64,000 nt of DNA from Pelomicrobium methylotrophicum. Lineage in GTDB: Bacteria > Pseudomonadota > Gammaproteobacteria > Burkholderiales > UBA6910. A program made the position numbers and the translations under genes. Numbering within the stretch: position 1 is the first letter of the stretch; each line of letters begins with the position of its first letter. This document shows, piece after piece, positions 44,783 to 52,931 of this stretch. Below the pieces are notes generated by a model. It was not told where the DNA came from and ran no database searches. It saw only the letters and a list, made by a program, of their open reading frames with translations. The stretch covers positions 1 through 64,000 of the forward strand of contig NZ_VPFL01000007.1 of assembly GCF_008014345.1 (NCBI RefSeq), read 5' to 3'.

Positions 44783-45334
44783 TTAACGGTTCTTTCCCGG
44801 CTGCCAGAGCACATCGCCCTGGTGGTGGTGGCGGTTGAGCACCCGCGCCAGGACAAACAGCAGGTCGGAGAGGCGGTTCAGGTACTTGAGGGCGGTGGGG
44901 CTCACGACCTCCGCGTTGGCCAGCGTGACCAGCCGGCGTTCTGCCCGGCGGCACACGGTGCGCGCCAGATGACACAGGGCCGCCGGCCGGGCACCGCCGG
45001 GGAGAATGAATTCCTTGAGAGGGGGGAGCCCCGCGTTGAAGCTGTCGAGGATGTTCTCCAGCCGCTCCACCTGACGGTCACTGACGGCGGTGTGGCCCGG
45101 AATGCACAATTCGCCCCCCAGGTCGAAGAGGTCGTGCTGGATGTCGGTCAAGCACTCCCGCACCTCGGGCCGAAGCTCCTCCGCAAGCAGCAGCCCGATG
45201 ACGCTGTTCAGCTCATCGACGGTGCCGAAGGCTTCGACGCGCAGCGAGTCCTTGGGGACGCGGGAACCGTCCCCGAGTCCGGTCGTTCCCTTGTCTCCCG
45301 TCCGGGTGTAGATCTTCGATAGCCGGTGCCCCAC
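44783..45334 (-). CDS. Cob(I)alamin adenosyltransferase, PduO type
   Basis: The 183-residue enzyme makes adenosylcobalamin from ATP and cob(I)alamin. The opening GHRLSKIYTRTGDKGTTGLG is the PduO ATP-binding loop; FGTVDELNSVIGL, PGG, CRRAERR and LKYLNRLSDLLFVLAR complete the family. The start is a GTG with AAGGA 7 bases upstream; upstream in-frame residues were discarded. No B12-dependent enzyme or cobalamin riboswitch lies in this window. It is divergent from the small membrane gene at 45487. Confidence 0.92.
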   Translation of the reverse strand: MGHRLSKIYTRTGDKGTTGLGDGSRVPKDSLRVEAFGTVDELNSVIGLLLAEELRPEVRECLTDIQHDLFDLGGELCIPGHTAVSDRQVERLENILDSFNAGLPPLKEFILPGGARPAALCHLARTVCRRAERRLVTLANAEVVSPTALKYLNRLSDLLFVLARVLNRHHHQGDVLWQPGKNR

Positions 45335-45450
45335 GCGCCGTCCTTTCAATGAAAGTGGCCGCATTGTCGACCGGCGCGGGCGGCGGGTCAAGTTGTATAA
45401 AAGCCGGCCAATAGCGCCATAAGAGCTGCCTATCGGGCGGCCGCCGCCGT

Positions 45451-45466
45451 GACCCTATAATGGGTC
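45451..45466 (+). promoter_or_regulatory. Candidate -10 element inside a palindrome
   Basis: The sequence GACCC-TATAAT-GGGTC is a perfect palindromic frame around a consensus -10 hexamer, 21 bases before the start of the small membrane gene at 45487. No good -35 is visible. A regulator bound here would block the -10. Confidence 0.4.
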
Positions 45467-45486
45467 CGACGGTGAGGGGAGGATGC

Positions 45487-45732
45487 GTGGCGAACGATAA
45501 GAAGCCGGTGCTCCAACTGGTGCTGACCGGCGCCGGATCGATGCTGCTCTACCTGCTTCTGTTCCTGTTCGAGGACGAGATCATGCGTGCCTACACCCGG
45601 ACCGACGGGTTGTACTGGCTGCTGCCGGTGGCGACGGCGTTCGTCTTCTCGCTCGTGCACGGGGCGTTTACGGGCTACTTCTGGGAGGTGCTGGGCGTGC
45701 GCGGCAAGAAGCCGAACGGAAGGAAGCGCTGA
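45487..45732 (+). CDS. Small two-helix membrane protein next to a TauE/SafE exporter
   Basis: The 81-residue protein has two hydrophobic segments (VLTGAGSMLLYLLLFLF and WLLPVATAFVFSLVHGAFTGYFW) and a basic C-terminus. I do not recognise a named family. GTG 45487 has GGGGAGG 5 bases upstream; an in-frame ATG at 45460 overlaps the putative -10 and is less likely. Its stop abuts the exporter ATG with no gap, suggesting tight coupling and perhaps a subunit role. Confidence 0.75.
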   Translation: MANDKKPVLQLVLTGAGSMLLYLLLFLFEDEIMRAYTRTDGLYWLLPVATAFVFSLVHGAFTGYFWEVLGVRGKKPNGRKR

Positions 45733-46800
45733 ATGGAACAGATCGCCCCCCACTTCATCGAGCTCGAGCTGCCAGGGGTGATGTTTCTCCTGATGGTCGG
45801 CTTCATCGGCGGGCTGGTGTCAGGTTTCATCGGCTCCGGCGGCGCCTTCGTGCTCACGCCGGGGATGATGAGCATGGGCGTGCCTGGCGTGGTCGCCGTC
45901 GCAAGCAATATCTGCCACAAGTTTCCGAAGGCTTTGGTGGGCGCGTACAAGCGCCATAAGTACGGTCACGTGGATATCAAGCTCGGTCTCTTCATGGCGG
46001 CTACGGCGGCCATGGGCGTATGGGTGGGCGCTGACATCCAGCAGGCCATCAAGGCCGCCCATGGCGAAGCGGGCTCCAGCCTGTACGTGAGCACCGCATT
46101 CGTGCTCGTGCTGGTGGTCGTGGGGACATGGGTACTCGCCGACGCGTGGAAGGTCTACCATCGGGGCGGTGACTCCATAGAGCAGACCTACCGCCTGGCG
46201 CGCTGGGTTCAAGGCATCGAGATCCCGGGCACCATGGTGGAGTTCAAGGTGGCCAAGGTGCGCGTCTCCTTCCTGTTCATCCTGCCGCTCGGCTTCGCTA
46301 CTGGGATGCTGGCCGCCACCATCGCGGTAGGGGGGTTTATTGGCGTGCCGGGCATGATCTACGTGCTGGGGGCCCCGAGCCTGGTGGCGAGCGCCACGGA
46401 GCTGGTGATCGCCTTCGTGATGGGTCTGGGCGGCACGATCAAATACGCCATGCACGGCCTGGTGGATATCCGGCTCGCCATGATCATCCTGGCAGGCTCC
46501 CTTTTCGGCATTCAGCTCGGCGCCATCGGCACCACGTATGTAAAGCCCTACATGATCAAGGTGGTCATGGGGGCCATCATGATGATCGTCGCGGTGAGTC
46601 GCGCCGTGGTGATCCCCGTCTACCTCGCCCAGCTCGGCAAGCTCGATTTGAGCCCCAAGCTCGTGGAGCTGCTCAAGGATGTGAGCTTCCTGTTCATGGT
46701 GGGGGCGCTCGCCACCGGTGCCGTGATCATCGTGGGGGCCATGATCCGGGGCCATCGAGCGCGAGGGCTGGACGAGGGGGAGGAGCCGGTGCCTGAATAG
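45733..46800 (+). CDS. TauE/SafE (TSUP) family anion exporter
   Basis: The 355-residue protein has about 8 membrane helices and the TSUP repeats: VGFIGGLVSGFIGSGGAFVLTP near the N-terminus and FATGMLAATIAVGGFIGVPGMIY in the second half. The family exports sulfite, sulfoacetate or similar organosulfur anions, or imports others; the substrate here is not known. It is longer than many TSUP proteins because of a loop near residues 140-170 (KVYHRGGDSIEQTYRLARWV). The neighbouring two SulP transporters support a role in inorganic anion handling. Confidence 0.88.
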   Translation: MEQIAPHFIELELPGVMFLLMVGFIGGLVSGFIGSGGAFVLTPGMMSMGVPGVVAVASNICHKFPKALVGAYKRHKYGHVDIKLGLFMAATAAMGVWVGADIQQAIKAAHGEAGSSLYVSTAFVLVLVVVGTWVLADAWKVYHRGGDSIEQTYRLARWVQGIEIPGTMVEFKVAKVRVSFLFILPLGFATGMLAATIAVGGFIGVPGMIYVLGAPSLVASATELVIAFVMGLGGTIKYAMHGLVDIRLAMIILAGSLFGIQLGAIGTTYVKPYMIKVVMGAIMMIVAVSRAVVIPVYLAQLGKLDLSPKLVELLKDVSFLFMVGALATGAVIIVGAMIRGHRARGLDEGEEPVPE

Positions 46801-46821
46801 GGCGGCATGGCGTTTTTTCGC

Positions 46822-48960
46822 TCAAGAAGACGCCGAACGAGGGTCCTGCCGGTGCAGCAGCGGGCAGACGCGGGGATCGAAGTCCGGGTCGTCGATGCGC
46901 TTCGCGAGCGCCTCCAGGGCGTCGTCCTCGCGGGCGAACAAGTTGTCCCGGCCGATTTTCTCGATGAGTCCCGTTCGCTCCATCACCTCGAGCACTTGTC
47001 GCTTCAGGCCCGAAAACGACAGGGTCACGCCGGCCTCCCGCAGGCGCGCGTTCAGGTGCCGCACCGCCTCTTCGCCGGAGGCGTCCATCTGGTTGATGCC
47101 ATCGGCTACCACCAAGATCTGCCGGGCCTTCGGGAAGCGGGCCGCCACGTCCAGGATGGCGGCCTCGAAGTACGGCGTGTTGGCGAAGTAGAGCTGCCCA
47201 TCGAAGCGAACCGCCACCAAGTGCTCCGAGAGCGGTAGCCCGTGCAGGTCGGCGTCACGCAGCACACCGTCGGGGTGGCGCCCCAAGACCACCACCCGAG
47301 GCTTCATGGTGCGGTACAGATAAAGCACCACGGCAAGGCCGGCGCCCAGCAGGATACCCTTGTCCAGATGGGGCGCGAAGACCAGGGTGGCGGCGAAAGT
47401 GACGAGCGCGGCGATACCGTCATGGCGATGGGCCCGCCAGGCGTCGCGCATGGCCCGGAAGTTGATGAGACCCGCCACGGCCATCATGATGATCGCCGCC
47501 AGCACCGCCTGGGGCAAGTGGTAGAGCAGCGGCGTGAACAGTAGCAGCGTGATCACCACCATGAAGGCGGTGAACAGCGAGGCCATGCCTGTCCGGGCGC
47601 CGGCACTGTAGTTCACCGCCGTCCTGGAGAACGAGCCGCTCACCGGGAAAGACTGAAACAGACTGCCGGCCACGTTGGCCAGGCCCTGACCGATGAGTTC
47701 CTGGTTCGCGTCCAGCCGCTGCCGAGTGCGGGTGGCGATCGCCTTGGCGGCCGAAACCGCTTCCATGAATCCCACCAGCGCGATGATCAGGGCGCCCGAG
47801 AGCAGAGCGCCGATCTTCTCCAGGTTCACCGAGGGCAGCTTGAATTCCGGCAATCCGGGCGGAATCGTGCCCACCACCTCGCCGCCGCCCGCGAGTTGAA
47901 GCTTGCCGTCGCTTATGGCGCGGATGCGCCACAACTGTCCATCGCCCGTGAAACCCTCCGGAAGCTGGCCATGAAGGTAGAGCCGCGGGCCTTCGGAGGT
48001 CATGGCGCGTTCGAAAGCAAACTTGCGCAGGTCCCGCATGCGCTTGCGATTCTCATTTTCCAGATCGGCGAGCTCTAGCCGCAGGATCTCCACGTGGTAG
48101 CGCAGCGCAACGACGTGGCGGCTGCCCAAGACGCCGGAGCGCTCCGCCCTGTGCAGCTCGGCCAAGCCTGTCTGGATTCGATGCTGCAACTCGGCGATGG
48201 CGTTTTGGGCCGCCACGTAGTCGACGGCGATGGAGCGCAACGCGTCGTCGGCGATTTGGTCAGGCAGGGCGGTGCCTTTCTTCTCGAAGCCGGTCGCCCA
48301 GCTCACAGCAGTGGCGATGATCACCGCCACCAACACGCCGGGCGCCCGGGGCGCGATCTTCTTGAGCGTCACCATAAGGCCAATGGCCCCTGCACCCATG
48401 GCCAGGGTGGGCCAATGGATGTCGCCCAATTGCAGGAGCACGCCCCACATGTCGAGGAGGAAACTTTCGCTTCTGCCTTTGCTGACCCCGATCAACTTGT
48501 TGAACTGGGAAGCGGCGATGATGAAGGCCGCCGCGTTGGTGAAGCCCACAATGACCGGGTGCGACAGAAAGTTCACCAGCACCCCGAGGCGAAACACGCC
48601 CATCAGGAGTTGCAGCACGCCCACCATGAGGGCCAGCAGGATCGCCAGCGCCACGAACTGCTCGGAACCGGCTGCCGCCAGCGGCGCCAGGACCGCGCCG
48701 GTCAGCAACGACACCATGGCCACCGGGCCGGTCGCGAGCTGATGCGAAGACCCGAACGCGGCGGCTACGATGACGGGGACGAAGGCCGCGTACAGGCCGT
48801 AATAGGGCGGCAGGCCGGCCAGTTGGGCGTAGGCCAGAGACTGGGGGACGAGGACCAAGCCCACCGTAATGCCCGCCGTCAGATCGGCCCGCAGGGTCGC
48901 GGCCTTCACCGGGAACCAGGCCAGGAAGGGGAAAAAGCGGGTCAAAGAGCAGGCGTTCAT
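46822..48960 (-). CDS. SulP-family anion transporter with helical insert
   Basis: The 712-residue SulP/SLC26-type protein opens with LRADLTAGITVGLVLVPQSLAYAQLAGLPP. It has the SulP motifs HPVIVGFTNAAAFIIAASQ and GLANVAGSLFQSFPVSGSFSRTAVN, then a C-terminal STAS domain (about 575-690, with MDASGEEAVRHL). Residues 231-361 are an insert not expected in SulP: a long charged heptad-like helix pair (AELQHRIQTGLAELHRAERS, then VEILRLELADLENENRKRMR), followed by a small beta-rich segment. SulP proteins carry sulfate, bicarbonate or chloride; the substrate is not readable. It is 54 bases downstream of another SulP gene on the same strand. Confidence 0.88.
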   Translation of the reverse strand: MNACSLTRFFPFLAWFPVKAATLRADLTAGITVGLVLVPQSLAYAQLAGLPPYYGLYAAFVPVIVAAAFGSSHQLATGPVAMVSLLTGAVLAPLAAAGSEQFVALAILLALMVGVLQLLMGVFRLGVLVNFLSHPVIVGFTNAAAFIIAASQFNKLIGVSKGRSESFLLDMWGVLLQLGDIHWPTLAMGAGAIGLMVTLKKIAPRAPGVLVAVIIATAVSWATGFEKKGTALPDQIADDALRSIAVDYVAAQNAIAELQHRIQTGLAELHRAERSGVLGSRHVVALRYHVEILRLELADLENENRKRMRDLRKFAFERAMTSEGPRLYLHGQLPEGFTGDGQLWRIRAISDGKLQLAGGGEVVGTIPPGLPEFKLPSVNLEKIGALLSGALIIALVGFMEAVSAAKAIATRTRQRLDANQELIGQGLANVAGSLFQSFPVSGSFSRTAVNYSAGARTGMASLFTAFMVVITLLLFTPLLYHLPQAVLAAIIMMAVAGLINFRAMRDAWRAHRHDGIAALVTFAATLVFAPHLDKGILLGAGLAVVLYLYRTMKPRVVVLGRHPDGVLRDADLHGLPLSEHLVAVRFDGQLYFANTPYFEAAILDVAARFPKARQILVVADGINQMDASGEEAVRHLNARLREAGVTLSFSGLKRQVLEVMERTGLIEKIGRDNLFAREDDALEALAKRIDDPDFDPRVCPLLHRQDPRSASS

Positions 48961-49014
48961 GGCGGGATGATACGCAGCGGTTGCGCATCAGGCCTATAGC
49001 CTACCTTGGTGCGG

Positions 49015-50916
49015 TCAGGTATTCATCGGGCTCGCGCCCGCGGCGTTGGCCGCGGACCGCGGCTCCCCGTTCGGAAGCCGGTCTTGGCATTCGCGGAAGA
49101 TGCGCACCCGGCAATGGCGGCAAATTTCTGGGTTGAGACGCCGATAGATGTGGGAGACCGGGTGGCTCTTGACGGGAAACACGTTCTCTTCGCCGATTTC
49201 GTGCAGATAGCCGCCTTTTTCCATGAGTGCCCGGACCGCATTCTTCATCCGGTAGAAGTAAAGCCCGCCCCCCTTACGGCGTAGCCGCCGGGCCTCCTGG
49301 GCCAGCATTTCCGCTCCCGCCACGTCCACGAAGTTGATGCCGCTGGCGACGATCAGGACGTGCTTCTGTTGGGGGTTACGCTCGTCGATCTCCTGCAGCG
49401 CCTGCTGCACGTGGTTTACCGCGCCGAAGAAGAGCGAACCGTTGATGCGCACCATCTTGAGCTGAGGGCAGTCGGGCAGTCCCGTCTCGGCGGAGAAGTG
49501 ATAGCTGCCCTCCGCGGGGTCGGGTTTGACATCCAGCACCAGCGGCTTGGAGGTCCGGTTCAGGTACAGCAGCAGCGAGATGATGATGCCGGCGTAGATG
49601 GCAAACTCCAGGTCGAGCAGCAGGGTGCCGAAGAAGGTGACCGCCAGCACGGCCGTCTCGGATCGGCTGGTGCGCAGGATGCCGCGGATGTGGTGGAAAT
49701 CGATGAGTCCCCAGCCGACCAGGAACAGGATGGCCGCCATGGACGGGATCGGCAGGTAGGCGGCAAGCGGTGCCACTGCCAGCAGGATGAATACCAGAAA
49801 GAAGGCGGAAAACACGGCGGAGAGCGGGGTTTTCGCGCCAGCCTCGTAGTTCAGCCCGCTGCGGTTGAAGGAGCCGCTGGAGGCATAGGCGGAAAAGAAC
49901 GAGCCGACGATGTTGGAAAGGCCTTGGCCGATGAACTCCTGGTTGCCGTCGATGCGCTGCTCGGATTTCACCGCGATGCTGCGGGCGATGGACACCGCCT
50001 CGGTGAGCGCCAGCATGGCCACTGCAAAAGCGATCGGCGCAGTGGTGCGAATCGTCTCAAGCCGCAGATCTGGCGCGGACAGGGGCGGGAGCCCCCCTGG
50101 CAGCGCTCCTACGGTGGCGATCCCGGTGACGGCAGGGTCGAACCACCCGTTCAAGCCCAGGGCGAAGAGGCTGCCGATCACCATGGCGACGATCATGTAG
50201 GGGACCTTCGGATAGAAGCGGCGCGAAAGGATGCCGGAGGCCAGCGTCACGACGCTCACCGCCAGCACGTAGGGGTTGATGTCGTCGATCTGGGCTGCGA
50301 ACTGAGTGAAGGTCTCGACAAAGGAGGAGCCGCGCGCGATGCTCACGCCAAAGAAGTTCTTGATCTGGGAGGCGATGATCAGCAGCGCTGCGCCGGCAGT
50401 GAAACCGATGACCACCGTGTGGGAGATGAAGTTGACCAGCGTTCCCATGCGGGCGACACCCATGACCAGTTGAATTGCGCCGGTCAGGAACGTGAGGGTG
50501 AGCACCAGCTTGATGTATTCGGGACTGCCGGGCTCGGCCAGGGGACTCATGGTGGCGAACACCACGAGCGAGATGGCGTTGGTGGGCCCGGAGATCAGGT
50601 GCCACGAGGAACCAAACAGGGCCGCGACCACCGCGGGCACCATGGCGGCGTAGAGACCGTACTCGGGCGGCATGCCCGCCAGCGTGGCGAAAGCCACCCC
50701 TTGGGGAAGCACCACGATCGCGGCGGTGAGGCCCGCTGTCAGGTCGGCCCGCAGCGTATCGCGGGTGACCAGGGGCCACCAGCGCAGGAACGGAAAGACT
50801 GAAAACAGCCAGGTATGGATAGCCGCGCGCAAGGTCGGAAAAAAGATTGAATTATATGGTAGAACGGTCGCGCGACAAGCCTGTGTCCGGCCGCTGACCG
50901 CGCGGGCCTCGGTCAT
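49015..50916 (-). CDS. SulP-family anion transporter with Cys-rich tail
   Basis: A 633-residue SulP protein with LRADLTAGLTAAIVVLPQGVAFATLAGMPPEYG, a GLSNIVGSFFSAYASSGSFNRSGLN core block and a C-terminal STAS domain with GINFVDVAGAEML. The STAS domain is followed by an extra tail, ICRHCRVRIFRECQ (Cys599, Cys602, Cys610), which resembles a small metal- or redox-sensitive motif. The N-terminal ~25 residues before the first helix are polar and the true start may be later. It is not closely similar to the adjacent SulP gene; the two differ in insert and tail, so this is not a recent duplication. Confidence 0.88.
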   Translation of the reverse strand: MTEARAVSGRTQACRATVLPYNSIFFPTLRAAIHTWLFSVFPFLRWWPLVTRDTLRADLTAGLTAAIVVLPQGVAFATLAGMPPEYGLYAAMVPAVVAALFGSSWHLISGPTNAISLVVFATMSPLAEPGSPEYIKLVLTLTFLTGAIQLVMGVARMGTLVNFISHTVVIGFTAGAALLIIASQIKNFFGVSIARGSSFVETFTQFAAQIDDINPYVLAVSVVTLASGILSRRFYPKVPYMIVAMVIGSLFALGLNGWFDPAVTGIATVGALPGGLPPLSAPDLRLETIRTTAPIAFAVAMLALTEAVSIARSIAVKSEQRIDGNQEFIGQGLSNIVGSFFSAYASSGSFNRSGLNYEAGAKTPLSAVFSAFFLVFILLAVAPLAAYLPIPSMAAILFLVGWGLIDFHHIRGILRTSRSETAVLAVTFFGTLLLDLEFAIYAGIIISLLLYLNRTSKPLVLDVKPDPAEGSYHFSAETGLPDCPQLKMVRINGSLFFGAVNHVQQALQEIDERNPQQKHVLIVASGINFVDVAGAEMLAQEARRLRRKGGGLYFYRMKNAVRALMEKGGYLHEIGEENVFPVKSHPVSHIYRRLNPEICRHCRVRIFRECQDRLPNGEPRSAANAAGASPMNT

Positions 50917-50944
50917 TGACCTAAATTTACTGATCCATTAAAGT
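50916..50944 (+). promoter_or_regulatory. Candidate promoter of the cytochrome c genes
   Basis: TTGACC and TAAAGT are separated by 17 bases, in the 66-base divergent interval before the first cytochrome gene. The match to sigma-70 consensus is 5/6 and 4/6. Confidence 0.4.
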
Positions 50945-50982
50945 TCAGAACTTTGAATTTCCCAACCATCCGATCGAACATC

Positions 50983-51309
50983 ATGAGAAGAAAAGCCCTT
51001 ATCGCTATGGCAGGGGTGACCCTGCTGGCCTGTGCTGGCGCGGCCGGAGCGGCGGGAAACGCCGACGCCGGCAAGGAGAAAAGCGCCATGTGCGCCGGAT
51101 GCCATGAGATCGCGGGCTATCGCACGGCGTATCCTTCCGTCTACACCGTTCCCAAGCTGGGAGGTCAGTCCGCCGACTACATCGTGGCGGCGCTCGAGGC
51201 CTACAAGAGCGGGGCGCGCAAGCATCCTTCCATGACCGCCATCGCGGCGAGCCTCTCGGCCCAGGACATGGCTGATCTGGCGGCCTACTACAGCGGAGCG
51301 GCCAAATGA
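50983..51309 (+). CDS. Monoheme cytochrome c (c4/c5-like)
   Basis: The 108-residue periplasmic protein has a signal peptide ([22 protein letters not shown]) and one heme site CAGCH. The distal methionine is probably in [12 protein letters not shown]. The [22 protein letters not shown] and [11 protein letters not shown] pattern is that of one cytochrome c4 domain. The start is ATG 50983; an upstream TTG was rejected because it would lengthen the signal region. It is followed after 29 bases by a homologous second cytochrome; together they resemble a split diheme c4. Confidence 0.87.
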   Translation: MRRKALIAMAGVTLLACAGAAGAAGNADAGKEKSAMCAGCHEIAGYRTAYPSVYTVPKLGGQSADYIVAALEAYKSGARKHPSMTAIAASLSAQDMADLAAYYSGAAK

Positions 51310-51338
51310 GCGGCGCGAGGGCGTGGGAGAAGGGGGCG

Positions 51339-51674
51339 ATGAAAAAGATATGGGCAGTCGCTTTGGTCGGCCTGCTCGGCGCAGTTCAGGCCTGCGCAGC
51401 CGACCCCGAGGCGGGGAAGAAGATTGCAACCGAAGTGTGCGCCGCGTGCCACGGGCCGACGGGGGATGCGCCGATGACGCCCCAGTACCCGAGGCTCGCC
51501 GGACAGCACCGAGACTACCTGGCGAAGGCCCTGACCGATTACAAGACGGGCGCCCGGCAGAATCCCATCATGCAGGGTTTCGCCGCCAACCTGAGCGAAC
51601 GGGACATCGAGAATCTGGCGGCGTATTTTGCGAGCCAGAAGGGGAGCCTGCGGGTGAAACCCGCAGGCCACTGA
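51339..51674 (+). CDS. Monoheme cytochrome c (c4-like)
   Basis: The 111-residue periplasmic protein has a signal peptide ([20 protein letters not shown]) and one heme site CAACH followed by GPTGDAP. The distal methionine is probably in [12 protein letters not shown]. It is clearly related to the preceding cytochrome ([22 protein letters not shown] aligned with its counterpart, then [10 protein letters not shown]). It likely acts as a soluble electron carrier. AGGGGG lies just before the ATG. It is convergent with the DUF1841 gene. Confidence 0.87.
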   Translation: MKKIWAVALVGLLGAVQACAADPEAGKKIATEVCAACHGPTGDAPMTPQYPRLAGQHRDYLAKALTDYKTGARQNPIMQGFAANLSERDIENLAAYFASQKGSLRVKPAGH

Positions 51675-51686
51675 CCTGCCCATTTA

Positions 51687-52118
51687 TCAAGTTCCGAGCT
51701 GCCGGTCCAGGCAGTCGAAATAGATGCCCGGGTCCGGCGCAGTGCCGCTGCGCTGGGCCTGCCACAGCATTTCTACCAGGCACTCCATGGTGGCGTGGAG
51801 GGCCTCGTGTCGCGAGCCCGTCGCCCGCTCCAACGCTGCGAAGCGGGCCACGATACCCGGGGGCTGGTCGATGGCGAGCTGTTCTTCAATGGCGAGATGC
51901 ATCGCCAGGTGCAGGAACGGGTTCACCTCCCCTGCTTCGGGGAAATAGTCCATTTCCGCATAACGCTGTGGATCCTCCAGGACGCCGTGGTACTCAGGAT
52001 GCTGGAGGATGATGGAGACGGCCAAGTCTTCCAGGGCGCTGAGCAGTTGGCGCTGCCGGTATTTGCGCCAGGCTTCGAAGAAAAACTGCCGGGCTTGCTC
52101 TCGGGTAGGGTTGAACAT
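51687..52118 (-). CDS. DUF1841-family protein
   Basis: The 143-residue soluble protein has the family opening MFNPTREQARQFFFEAWRKY and the middle block HPEYHGVLEDPQRYAEMDYFPEAGEVNPFLHLAMHLAIEEQ in its known order (given in parts). The function is unknown. It lies just downstream of nth, on the same strand, with 42 bases between. ATG 52118 fits the family; a GTG at 52142 is an alternative. No clear ribosome-binding site precedes either. Confidence 0.8.
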   Translation of the reverse strand: MFNPTREQARQFFFEAWRKYRQRQLLSALEDLAVSIILQHPEYHGVLEDPQRYAEMDYFPEAGEVNPFLHLAMHLAIEEQLAIDQPPGIVARFAALERATGSRHEALHATMECLVEMLWQAQRSGTAPDPGIYFDCLDRQLGT

Positions 52119-52160
52119 GGGAGGAGTTGGGACAGAAATCACGCCTGCGGGTTCGGCCTC

Positions 52161-52805
52161 TCACGCCGTTTCCTTCGATGCCTTTTCCCGATATTCGCAC
52201 AGATCGGCGATGAGGCAGCGCCAGCACTCGGGTTTGCGCGCCTTGCACACGTAGCGGCCGTGCAGGATGAGCCAGTGGTGGGCATCCTTGCGGAACTCTT
52301 CCGGCACCGTGCGCACGAGCCGCTCCTCCACTTCCCGTACGTTCTTTCCCGGCGCAATGCCGGTGCGGTTGGCGACGCGAAAGATATGGGTGTCGACTGC
52401 AATGGTGGGTTCGCCGAAGGCCGTGTTGAGGATCACGTTGGCGGTTTTGCGTCCCACGCCTGGCAGCCTCTCCAGCGCTTCGCGCGAGCGCGGCACTTCG
52501 CCCCCATGTTTTTCCACCAGCATGCGGCAGGTGGCGATCAGATTCTTCGCCTTGGTGCGGTAGAGGCCGATGGTCTTGATGTGCTCGGTGAGCCGCGCCT
52601 CGCCCAGGGCCAGCATCTTCTGGGGGGTGTCGGCCACCTGGAACAGGCGGGGGGTCACCAGGTTCACGCGCTTGTCGGTGGACTGGGCGGAAAGGATCAC
52701 GGCCACCAGCAGCTCGAAAGGCGTGCGGTACTCGAGCTCCGTCGTGGGAGCGGGGTTCGCGGCCTGGAGACGCTCGAAAATGGCGCGGCGCTGGGCGGCG
52801 TTCAT
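52161..52805 (-). CDS. nth: Endonuclease III
   Basis: The 214-residue DNA glycosylase/AP lyase removes oxidised pyrimidines. It has the helix-hairpin-helix with catalytic Lys (LPGVGRKTANVIL), the catalytic Asp in VDTHIFR, and the C-terminal 4Fe-4S cluster Cys-x6-Cys-x2-Cys-x5-Cys in the VCKARKPECWRC region. In E. coli nth follows the rsx operon; here one unknown gene lies between them. The ATG start fits the family. Confidence 0.96.
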   Translation of the reverse strand: MNAAQRRAIFERLQAANPAPTTELEYRTPFELLVAVILSAQSTDKRVNLVTPRLFQVADTPQKMLALGEARLTEHIKTIGLYRTKAKNLIATCRMLVEKHGGEVPRSREALERLPGVGRKTANVILNTAFGEPTIAVDTHIFRVANRTGIAPGKNVREVEERLVRTVPEEFRKDAHHWLILHGRYVCKARKPECWRCLIADLCEYREKASKETA

Positions 52806-52931
52806 CGGCTTACCCCGGGGCAGGGCAGGCGCCAGGCGCAGAAGGGCGCTGCAAGGCGGGATGGCGCGGCCGTGAGCCGCGATTTCGCCGGGTGCTTGAG
52901 CGTGTCTGCCACCTTTTAGCGCCGCGGGCGC

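Noticed and set aside
44655-45486. Cobalamin riboswitch near the adenosyltransferase gene
   Set aside because: The upstream interval is only about 150 bases, shared with a divergent gene, and shows no B12-box-like sequence.
49360-50802. Long plus-strand open frame opposite the second SulP gene
   Set aside because: Antisense to a clear transporter gene, with low-complexity translation.
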